The notes under the pieces were generated by a model. It saw only the letters and a program-made list of their open reading frames with translations, was not told the DNA's origin and did no database searches. A stretch of 16,841 bases of DNA. Source: Bacillota bacterium. Lineage in GTDB: Bacteria > Bacillota > Bacilli > Alicyclobacillales > SLC66. The stretch covers positions 1 through 16,841 of the forward strand of contig JAJZCJ010000039.1 in the NCBI GenBank assembly GCA_021846145.1, written 5' to 3'. Below, one piece after another: positions 6,699 to 12,519 of the stretch (within the stretch, counting starts at the first letter, position 1; each line of letters begins with the position of its first letter). The position numbers and the translations under genes were made by a program.

Positions 6699-7835
6699 AT
6701 GCGAAACATAAATTATCACGAACGACCGATCCTTGCATTTTGGGAAACGACGCGTGCTTGCCTACTAAGTTGTGCGCATTGCCGGGCTGAAGCAATGGCT
6801 GAGCCGCTCCCAGGTGAACTTTCTAACGAAGAAGGAAAGCAATTTATCCAATCGTTACTTGAATTCGGCAAACCATATCCCGTCTTAATTCTCACAGGTG
6901 GCGATGTGCTGATGAGAAAGGACGCGATGGAACTCGTCGCTTATGCAAAAAGTCTCGAAATCCCCGTCGCCATGTCCCCAAGCGTGACACCGAATCTGAC
7001 GCTAGAACGGATGCAAGAAATGAAGGCGCTCGGAATAAGGATGGTTTCGATCAGTTTGGACGGCGCGGTAGCTGCTACACACGAAATGATCCGGGGGATA
7101 CCTGGACACTTTGAACAAACACTGCAGACACTACGACAACTAGTCGACCTTGGCTTTCATGTCCAAGTTAACACTGCAGTCATGCGCGATAACGCAAATG
7201 AACTGGCTGCGATTGCTGAAATTTTAAAAACAATAGGGGTGGAAACATGGGAAGTATTTTTCCTTGTACACGTGGGTCGCGGCCAAAACAGCCATGAACT
7301 AAGTCCGTCTGAATGTGAAGACGTAGTACATTTTTTATACGATGCGTCTGCTTATGACCTTGTCGTTCGCACAGTGGAAGGCCCATTTTTCAGGCGAATT
7401 ATCAAATGGCGTGAACGCGACCAACTGAATACCCAAGTAAATCCAGAGCAAGTGGCCTCCCATTACCAGCTTGGTAGCCTTTACAGGGAATTGGCAACTG
7501 ATCTTGTACACCGACTTGGTGATGCCACTGCCGCTCCCAAAGCACAGACTAGTCAGACCCGAGATGGCAAAGGGATCGTGTTTGTTTCCTACGACGGAAC
7601 GGTGTATCCCGCTGGTTTCCTGCCGCTCTCACTGGGAAATATTCGCGAACAAAACATCGCCACCATTTATCGTTCTCAACCTGTGATGAAGCAAATCCGC
7701 AATGCGGAATTTACAGGTCGCTGCGCATTATGTGATTACAAAGATCTATGTGGCGGTTCAAGGGCACGCGCGTTTGCCCATAGTGGTGATCCACTGGCAG
7801 AAGACCCAGCTTGCGCTTATGTTCCAACAGTATAA
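6699..7835 (+). CDS. Radical SAM/SPASM-type enzyme (AhbD/NirJ/PqqE-like family)
   Basis: 378 residues. The SAM-binding iron-sulfur motif is CX3CX2C (C21, C25, C28) in ETTRACLLSCAHCRAEA, followed by a TIM-barrel pattern: LTGGDVLMR (SAM methionine loop), VSISLDGA and VNTAVMRDN. The C-terminus carries C342, C345, C351 and C372 (CALCDYKDLC, then a distant Cys), a SPASM/twitch-type site for one or more auxiliary clusters. The start PILAFWETTRACLLSC-HCRA is shared by heme synthase AhbD, NirJ and related uncharacterised families; I cannot choose among them, and no haem or peptide-precursor gene is adjacent. GTGAGGA lies 8 nt before the ATG. It diverges from the GGDEF gene and ends about 10 bp before the promoter of the riboswitch operon. 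Confidence 0.82.
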   Translation: MRNINYHERPILAFWETTRACLLSCAHCRAEAMAEPLPGELSNEEGKQFIQSLLEFGKPYPVLILTGGDVLMRKDAMELVAYAKSLEIPVAMSPSVTPNLTLERMQEMKALGIRMVSISLDGAVAATHEMIRGIPGHFEQTLQTLRQLVDLGFHVQVNTAVMRDNANELAAIAEILKTIGVETWEVFFLVHVGRGQNSHELSPSECEDVVHFLYDASAYDLVVRTVEGPFFRRIIKWRERDQLNTQVNPEQVASHYQLGSLYRELATDLVHRLGDATAAPKAQTSQTRDGKGIVFVSYDGTVYPAGFLPLSLGNIREQNIATIYRSQPVMKQIRNAEFTGRCALCDYKDLCGGSRARAFAHSGDPLAEDPACAYVPTV

Positions 7836-7846
7836 TTTTTTCCACA

Positions 7847-7875
7847 TAGACAACACTGAGTTGATGGAGTAGACT
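7847..7875 (+). promoter_or_regulatory. Candidate promoter of the riboswitch-controlled operon
   Basis: TAGACA (7847-7852; five of six matches to TTGACA) and TAGACT (7870-7875; four of six to TATAAT) are separated by exactly 17 bp. The predicted start near 7882 falls just before the first pairing strand of the riboswitch aptamer, which supports the call. Confidence 0.5.
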
Positions 7876-7895
7876 TGAGTTGCATTTCCCATAAA

Positions 7896-8028
7896 TGCGC
7901 TGAATTCTTTGAAGAAAAGAAGCGGGGGACCCAAGTTTTGTGGGGTGAATCCAATCGTTATCCCTGATAAGTACGATTGGTAGGGTGAACTTTCCACCCG
8001 AATCCGACAGCTAACTTCGTAAGCGTTG
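7896..8028 (+). ncRNA. Cyclic di-AMP riboswitch (ydaO-yuaA type) aptamer
   Basis: The conserved blocks of the ydaO motif occur in order: CGCTGAATTC (7898-7907), GCGGGGGACCCA (7922-7933), GGGGTGAATCC (7942-7952), AGGGTGAA (7982-7989), CCACCCGAATCCGACAGC (7994-8011) and CGTAAGCGTTG (8018-8028). Closing stem strands CGCT (7898-7901) and AGCG (8022-8025) pair, and the peripheral stem CCAATCGT/ACGATTGG (7951-7958 with 7973-7980) is a perfect 8-bp helix. The family binds c-di-AMP and usually shuts expression off when ligand is high; known targets concern potassium and solute uptake and cell-wall enzymes. Here it precedes an aminomutase gene by about 115 nt. Confidence 0.9.
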
Positions 8029-8053
8029 AAGGTAGGGGAATATTTTAATTGAT

Positions 8054-8081
8054 GCAGGCATGAGTTGGCTATGCTTGTTTT
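8054..8081 (+). terminator. Short hairpin with U-run, riboswitch attenuator candidate
   Basis: CAGGCAT (8055-8061) and ATGCTTG (8071-8077) form a 7-bp stem with one G-U pair and a 9-nt loop, followed directly by TTTT (8078-8081). It is placed 3' of the aptamer as expected for an intrinsic attenuator, though the stem is short and AT-rich. Confidence 0.5.
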
Positions 8082-8109
8082 CACCTCTACACGCATTATT
8101 ACCCCCGTT

Positions 8110-8132
8110 TCCTTCTTCCTATTTTTGAAGGA
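8110..8132 (+). promoter_or_regulatory. Hairpin masking the aminomutase Shine-Dalgarno
   Basis: TCCTTC (8110-8115) is complementary to GAAGGA (8127-8132), which is the first part of the ribosome binding site AAGGAGGA of the downstream gene. The same leader also contains CCCCCG (8102-8107), complementary to CGGGGG (7923-7928) inside the conserved core of the aptamer. Both suggest translational control as well as attenuation. Confidence 0.4.
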
Positions 8133-8141
8133 GGATTATTG

Positions 8142-9233
8142 ATGTTGCCGAAATACTACACCCATCTTACCCAGATCAATGAACTCTCTGTCGCTGAACA
8201 ATCACGATTAAAACCCATATCGGAAACTTATCTTTTTCGCCTCAATGAATATTATAAAGGGCTGATCAATTGGGACGACCCTAACGACCCAATTCGCAAA
8301 ATAGCAATACCAAGTGGCAGCGAACTAGATGAATACGGAAAGTTAGACCCTTCTGAAGAACATCAAAATTACGTCGTGCCCGGGTGCCAACACAAATATA
8401 CGACCACTGCCTTATTGCTCGTGTCTGAAGTATGTGGAACTTATTGTCGGTTCTGTTTTCGTAAGCGGCTGTTTAAAAACGACGTACACGAAACTTCCTT
8501 GAATATTGATGCAGGTATTGAATACATCCGAGCTCATCCAGAGATCAACAATGTATTGCTTACCGGAGGTGACTCTTTAATTCTTGCGACCAACAAAATT
8601 GAGCAAATTCTCAGCAAGTTGCGTAGCATCCCACATGTAAAAATCATTCGCTTTGGTTCCAAGTTACCTGCTTTTAATCCGATGCGAATCTATGAAGATG
8701 AAAAGCTTTTGCAAGTGTTCGCAAAATATTCGCAAAAATATGCGAGAATTTACCAAATGGCCCATTTCAATCACCCACGCGAACTCACTCCACATGCCTT
8801 AAAAGCGGTTGCCGCTTTGCAAAAAGCAGGTGTCATCACTGTCAATCAAACGCCTTTACTCAAAGGCATCAATGACGATCCTGTTGTTCTTTCCGAACTG
8901 CTCGACAAATTGTCCTGGGCAGGAATCACACCTTACTATATTTTCCAAAATCGCCCAGTCGCCGGCAACTCTAGTTTTGTCGTCCCTTTTCAAAGAGCGT
9001 ACCATATTATTGAACAAGCAAAGGCAAGAACATCAGGACTTGGAAAACGTGCAAAATATGTCATGAGTCATGCATCTGGGAAAATTGAAATTGTAGGTGT
9101 CGCGGATAGTAAAATTTATCTAAAATATCACCAAGCCAGAGACAAAAACAATTATGGCAAGTTCATGGTCTATGACTTACCGAAGCAAGCCGCTTGGTTT
9201 GACGATTTGTTGCTTCAACCAATTGCGACATAA
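8142..9233 (+). CDS. Lysine 2,3-aminomutase-family radical SAM enzyme (KamA-like)
   Basis: 363 residues. The SAM cluster motif CX3CX2C (C98, C102, C105) lies in SEVCGTYCRFCFRKR, typical of the KamA/EpmB family. LLTGGDSL, RFGSKLPAFNP, FNHPRELTP, VNQTPLLKGINDD and YYIFQNRPVAGN follow in family order. K314 in SHASGKIEIVG is the probable PLP-binding lysine. In lysine 2,3-aminomutase the lysine side chain is held by two aspartates (D293, D330 in the clostridial enzyme); the GIND aspartate is present, but the loop before the PLP lysine reads MSHASGK rather than DAPGGGGK, so the second is missing. The substrate may therefore be another amino acid. ATG 8142 follows AAGGAGG by 7 nt. The gene is first in a riboswitch-controlled group with a CotJC-like protein and a permease. 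No acetyltransferase (AblB) is seen. Confidence 0.85.
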   Translation: MLPKYYTHLTQINELSVAEQSRLKPISETYLFRLNEYYKGLINWDDPNDPIRKIAIPSGSELDEYGKLDPSEEHQNYVVPGCQHKYTTTALLLVSEVCGTYCRFCFRKRLFKNDVHETSLNIDAGIEYIRAHPEINNVLLTGGDSLILATNKIEQILSKLRSIPHVKIIRFGSKLPAFNPMRIYEDEKLLQVFAKYSQKYARIYQMAHFNHPRELTPHALKAVAALQKAGVITVNQTPLLKGINDDPVVLSELLDKLSWAGITPYYIFQNRPVAGNSSFVVPFQRAYHIIEQAKARTSGLGKRAKYVMSHASGKIEIVGVADSKIYLKYHQARDKNNYGKFMVYDLPKQAAWFDDLLLQPIAT

Positions 9234-9305
9234 TCCTTGATCACATTCACCTCTGGTTGTTTTGGGCATAGGCTGTAAGCAAGTGTCTAGGCTGGGGGAG
9301 ATAAT

Positions 9306-9878
9306 ATGTGGATCTATGAAAAGAGGTTGCAATATCCTGTTCGCGTCGGAAAAAAAGACGTGGGCATGGCTAAATTTTTGATCACACAATATGGCGGACC
9401 AGATGGAGAGCTTGCTGCTTCACTGAGATATATGAATCAGCGCTATGGCATGAAAAACCGCAAAGCCATCGCCATGCTTACCGATATTGCCACAGAAGAA
9501 CTCGCTCATTTGGAGATCATTGCTACCATGGTGCACAAACTTCTTGATGGTGCAACACCTAATGAAATGCGCAACTTAGGGTTGGGTGCACACTATGTGG
9601 ATCATGGCCATGATCTATTTTACCTAGATGGCAACGGGGTCCCTTTTAGCGCGATGTATATCGCTTCAAAGGGCGACCCTGTTGCTAATTTGTACGAAGA
9701 CATCGCTGCCGAAGAAAAAGCTCGCTCTGTTTATCAAAAACTGATTGATTTGACGGATGACCGAGATTTGCAGGACGGGCTTATCTTCTTGCGGGAGCGG
9801 GAAATTGTGCACGCGTTACGTTTTCATGAAGTGTTACAAATCGTAATCGATGAGGAAAACGCGCAAACCATATACTAA
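9306..9878 (+). CDS. cotJC: CotJC-type manganese catalase family protein
   Basis: 190 residues, the same size as Bacillus CotJC. The ferritin-like four-helix bundle and presumed di-manganese ligands are visible: GGPDGELAASLRYMNQRY (first Glu), TEELAHLEII (Glu and His), YEDIAAEEKAR (Glu) and REREIVHALRFHEVL (Glu and His). The start MWIYEKRLQYPVRV and the central YVDHGHDLFYLDGNGVPFS are CotJC-like. The family groups with manganese catalases; catalase activity of this protein is inference. GGGGGAG lies 5 nt before the ATG. The gene stands between the aminomutase and permease genes rather than behind cotJB, which is about 9 kb away, so it may serve vegetative peroxide defence rather than, or besides, the spore coat. 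It may be cotranscribed with the riboswitch operon (72-bp gap). Confidence 0.87.
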   Translation: MWIYEKRLQYPVRVGKKDVGMAKFLITQYGGPDGELAASLRYMNQRYGMKNRKAIAMLTDIATEELAHLEIIATMVHKLLDGATPNEMRNLGLGAHYVDHGHDLFYLDGNGVPFSAMYIASKGDPVANLYEDIAAEEKARSVYQKLIDLTDDRDLQDGLIFLREREIVHALRFHEVLQIVIDEENAQTIY

Positions 9879-9890
9879 AATACTTTACAC

Positions 9891-9920
9891 TTGCATTCTT
9901 TGCATGAAGTCAGCTAGAAT
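9891..9920 (+). promoter_or_regulatory. Possible promoter giving a leaderless permease mRNA
   Basis: TAGAAT (9915-9920) is one mismatch from TATAAT and lies 8 bp before the permease ATG at 9928, so transcription would begin at about the start codon. The -35 candidate TTGCAT (9891-9896, 18-bp spacer) is weak. The call is supported mainly by the lack of any ribosome binding site before 9928. Confidence 0.3.
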
Positions 9921-9927
9921 TTTCTCT

Positions 9928-11220
9928 ATGACAATCAAAAATTCACCATCTACTCGAACACTTGGCACGCTTGATGCTATTACCCTGACAGTCAGCAGTA
10001 TGGTTGGAGCAGGGATTTTTACTATTTTTGCCCTTACCGTGAAAACAGCAGGTGTAGAAGCCTTGTGGGCGTGGGTATTCATTGTCCTACTCAGTTTTCC
10101 AATGGCGATTACATTCAGTGATTTGACGGGTATGCTCGCTGAATCCGGCGGCCCTTATGTGTTTTTACGCGACCATGTGAATAAGCGTCTAGGGCTATTT
10201 GTCGCTTGGTCATTCTGGTTATCAGCGCTTGGTGCCGCCACTGCCTTGCTTACTGCGCTGATACACATGCTCATGCAGATGGGGGTACCGGATGCGTCCC
10301 TGATAGGGTTATTCATCATGGCGGTACTTGTGTTGATCACCTCGCAAGGAATCCACGTAGGTATGATGGTTTCGCGCATACTTACCGCAAGTACCCTGCT
10401 TTTGCTCCTACTCAGCATTGTACTTGGCATGAGCCATGGCTTTTGGCACCTGATTCACACCCCAGGCAGTAGCGAGAGTCATCGTCTGTCGCAAATGCTT
10501 GTACCGGCTTGGGGAAACCCAATCTGGTTGGCCACGTTTTATGCATTTTGGACTTATTCAGGATGGGAAGCAGTAGCAGTAACTAGTGGATCATATAAAA
10601 GCTCTTTGTCATTAGGACGTGGCATGCTGATTGGTTCCACTCTAGTTGGCTTGCTCTATATTCTAGTTGCTTTTGCAGCGATTTGGGCACTCCCCACTCA
10701 TCTCATCACCACACAGGCAAATCCGTTAGTACTCTTAGGTGACGAGTTTAATCCTTGGCTTGGGCTAGCGATCGCTTGGGGTGCGATTGCTGTCGTCGCC
10801 AGTTCGCTCCTATCCTGGATCATCTCCACCGCCGCACTTACACAGTCTTTACTACGCGATGGCCTACTTTTTGCACCACAGAAAATACGCACATTCAAGG
10901 GTGAATTCCATCGACTGATCCCCTTTGTAATTGGCCTGATCGTGACCGCAATCGCGTTTTTGCCATTTTTTTCAGAAGCTATTGCTGCCAGTTCATTAAC
11001 TGCGCTGATTCCCTATGCCATCGTCTTTATTGCCGTGAGCTTTCATAAAACAGCCGATTGGGATGGGGTGATCAAATATCCTTTCTGGCGACGCAAAATG
11101 GCCTTGTTCGCCGCCATAACCGCCTTGTTATTGACCGTCTTTAGCGGCATTTGGAATCTAATCCCCACCTTAGTATTATTGACCATCGGCGGATTACTTG
11201 TGTTTATCCGCAAAATATAG
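9928..11220 (+). CDS. APC-family amino acid permease
   Basis: About 430 residues with some 12 hydrophobic segments. The first helix region reads LGTLDAITLTVSSMVGAGIFTIFAL, containing the GAGIF signature of the amino acid-polyamine-organocation superfamily where the substrate backbone binds; AFWTYSGWEAVAVTSG (helix 6) is also typical. It should import, exchange or export an amino acid or amine across the cytoplasmic membrane. Its position after an aminomutase-family gene under a c-di-AMP riboswitch suggests transport of the aminomutase substrate or product, which is inference. The frame is open from ATG 9850 (overlapping the CotJC-like gene), but residues before MTIKNSPSTRTLGTL do not look like a family N-terminus; ATG 9928 is preferred although neither it nor ATG 9904 has a Shine-Dalgarno. 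Confidence 0.85.
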   Translation: MTIKNSPSTRTLGTLDAITLTVSSMVGAGIFTIFALTVKTAGVEALWAWVFIVLLSFPMAITFSDLTGMLAESGGPYVFLRDHVNKRLGLFVAWSFWLSALGAATALLTALIHMLMQMGVPDASLIGLFIMAVLVLITSQGIHVGMMVSRILTASTLLLLLLSIVLGMSHGFWHLIHTPGSSESHRLSQMLVPAWGNPIWLATFYAFWTYSGWEAVAVTSGSYKSSLSLGRGMLIGSTLVGLLYILVAFAAIWALPTHLITTQANPLVLLGDEFNPWLGLAIAWGAIAVVASSLLSWIISTAALTQSLLRDGLLFAPQKIRTFKGEFHRLIPFVIGLIVTAIAFLPFFSEAIAASSLTALIPYAIVFIAVSFHKTADWDGVIKYPFWRRKMALFAAITALLLTVFSGIWNLIPTLVLLTIGGLLVFIRKI

Positions 11221-11258
11221 AAATTGTGTATATTTTGTGACAATTACAAGGAATTCAA

Positions 11259-11282
11259 CAATATACCCCAATGGGTATATTG
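11259..11282. promoter_or_regulatory. Perfect inverted repeat, CsoR/CstR-like operator
   Basis: CAATATACCC (11259-11268) and GGGTATATTG (11273-11282) form a perfect 10-bp inverted repeat with a 4-bp centre (CAAT). The core ATACCC-N4-GGGTAT matches the general operator pattern of the CsoR/RcnR/CstR repressor family, which senses copper, nickel/cobalt or persulfide. It occupies the -35/spacer region immediately before the -10 of the flavoprotein gene, a good repressor position. No CsoR-family gene lies in the window, so the assignment is inference. Confidence 0.6.
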
Positions 11283-11287
11283 AATCA

Positions 11288-11296
11288 TGTTATACT
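11288..11296 (+). promoter_or_regulatory. Extended -10 promoter of the flavoprotein gene
   Basis: TGTTATACT (11288-11296) fits the extended -10 form TGnTATAAT with one mismatch. The usual -35 place (11268-11273) is inside the inverted repeat and shows no TTGACA-like sequence, as is common for extended -10 promoters. Confidence 0.55.
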
Positions 11297-11336
11297 GCAT
11301 ACATGTGACAGACTAAACTTGATGCAGGGGATGACT

Positions 11337-12338
11337 ATGGAAAAATTATACGATGTCGTGATTATTGGCGGTGGCGTGGGGGGCTTACAAGCCGCTATCC
11401 ATGCTGGTCGTTATGGCTGGAACACACTAGTTATCGACCGCAGCAAGGGTCGTACTTTTTATACGCCTAATTACATGAATATGCTAGGCTACCCTGATGG
11501 AGTATCTGGTAATGAGTTACTCAAAAAGGGCAAAGCACAAGCGGAACAATACGGTGTGGAATTTCTAATGAAAGTGGCCACTGACGTTGCCAAAGACGAC
11601 GATGGGTTATTTACAATTACCGCGCAACGGCGCAAAGAATACAAGGCGGGTTCATCAGAACAGATAGATATCATTCGAACACGAAAAATTGTAATGTCTA
11701 CTGGGATTATGGATCGTCATCCTGAGGTACCCAATGTCTATCACTGGGCGGGGTACGGCATTTATTATTGCGCAGACTGTGACGGGTTTGAAGTCCTAAA
11801 CAAACGCGTGGTTGTCGTAGGAAAAGGCAATGCGGCTCCCAACAAGGCACTAATGCTCTTAAATTGGACAAAAGAAATTACAGTTGTCAATATTGATCCT
11901 AATGCCACCATTAACGCTGACCTAAAAAAACAGTTAGACCAATTTAATATTCCTGTATTTAATAGCCCATTAAAGGAATTTGTCGGTGAAGATCGCGAAC
12001 GAATTGAAAAAGTCATTTTACAAGATGGCACCGTCATTGAAAGTGATAAAGTTTTTTCCGCCCTAGGCATGCACAGCGTGCATTCTGAATTGGCCAAGAA
12101 GTTGGGTGTGGAAACCTTAGAAAATGGGCATATCCCCGTAGATCCGCGTACGAAACAAACAAATGTGCCAGAAGTATGGGCAGTAGGCGACATCGTCGCT
12201 CATACTCAGCAAGCCATGATTGCTATTGGTGAAGGGGCACAAGCAGGCGTTTGGGTCAATAAGATCCTCCGCCAAGAAGGGCAACTTCCCACTCGCTGGG
12301 TAAATTGGTCCAAAGAAAAAGAATCTGTGCTTTTATAA
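11337..12338 (+). CDS. Thioredoxin reductase-like FAD/NAD(P) oxidoreductase
   Basis: 333 residues, the size of low-molecular-weight thioredoxin reductases. FAD-binding GGGVGGLQAA (11-20) opens the protein, the redox pair is C145-A-D-C148 in YYCADCDGFE, and the C-terminal FAD motif reads EVWAVGDIVAHTQQAMIAIGEGAQAG. The pyridine nucleotide domain has GKGNAA (163-168), but the HRRxxxR basic motif that binds the NADPH phosphate in classical TrxR is replaced by VNIDPNATINAD. The electron donor may thus be NADH, ferredoxin or another flavin. It probably reduces a thioredoxin-like dithiol protein or a low-molecular-weight disulfide. ATG 11337 is chosen because AGGGG lies 6 nt upstream and the promoter and operator occupy 11259-11296; the earlier in-frame ATG 11271 falls inside the operator. 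It is probably a single-gene unit. Confidence 0.85.
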   Translation: MEKLYDVVIIGGGVGGLQAAIHAGRYGWNTLVIDRSKGRTFYTPNYMNMLGYPDGVSGNELLKKGKAQAEQYGVEFLMKVATDVAKDDDGLFTITAQRRKEYKAGSSEQIDIIRTRKIVMSTGIMDRHPEVPNVYHWAGYGIYYCADCDGFEVLNKRVVVVGKGNAAPNKALMLLNWTKEITVVNIDPNATINADLKKQLDQFNIPVFNSPLKEFVGEDRERIEKVILQDGTVIESDKVFSALGMHSVHSELAKKLGVETLENGHIPVDPRTKQTNVPEVWAVGDIVAHTQQAMIAIGEGAQAGVWVNKILRQEGQLPTRWVNWSKEKESVLL

Positions 12339-12349
12339 AGTAACTCCCC

Positions 12350-12386
12350 ATGTGACAAGGCTCGCATAGGGCTTGCCTTGTCACAT
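12350..12386 (+). other. Perfect 12-bp hairpin after the flavoprotein gene
   Basis: ATGTGACAAGGC (12350-12361) pairs perfectly with GCCTTGTCACAT (12375-12386) around a 13-nt loop, starting 12 bp after the stop. It is a strong stem at a terminator position but is followed by AGTTCAACAATG rather than a U-run, so it may stall polymerase with help from a factor or stabilise the 3' end. Confidence 0.55.
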
Positions 12387-12416
12387 AGTTCAACAATGAA
12401 AATCCCTGATATTGAT

Positions 12417-12446
12417 TTGAATGATTGATAATGATACTGTTATATT
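12417..12446 (+). promoter_or_regulatory. Promoter of the ClC-PiT operon
   Basis: TTGAAT (12417-12422) and TATATT (12441-12446) are 18 bp apart, and TG at 12438-12439 makes an extended -10 (TGTTATATT). The predicted start near 12453 leaves a leader of about 67 nt. The spacer contains TGATAATGATACTG, reminiscent of one half of a Fur-type box. Confidence 0.5.
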
Positions 12447-12519
12447 AAAAATTTATTTCAATGACTGCGATCTTTTGCGCGGTCTTGTTTTATGATACTG
12501 TCACGGGGGTTCATGTATT

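Noticed and set aside
7758..8096. 112-codon minus-strand frame across the riboswitch leader
   Set aside because: It runs antisense through a well-conserved structured RNA, and no RBS or protein motif was found.
9850..9927. Longer start of the APC permease at ATG 9850
   Set aside because: It would overlap the CotJC-like gene by 29 bp with a cysteine- and lysine-rich leader unlike the family; the recognisable N-terminus begins at 9928.
11223..11246. AATTGT...ACAATT imperfect palindrome after the permease stop, considered as terminator or Rex/FNR-type site
   Set aside because: Only six paired bases with a 12-nt loop, no U-run, and poor fit to either consensus.
11271..11336. Longer start of the flavoprotein at ATG 11271
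   Set aside because: The codon lies within the inverted repeat and upstream of the extended -10 box; ATG 11337 has an RBS and leads straight into the FAD motif.
11765..12193. 142-codon minus-strand frame opposite the flavoprotein gene
   Set aside because: A shadow of a gene whose motifs are clear; low-complexity serine-rich translation typical of antisense frames.
12424..12442. Full Fur box before the ClC gene
   Set aside because: Only the left arm TGATAAT matches; the right arm is degenerate, so no operator is claimed.
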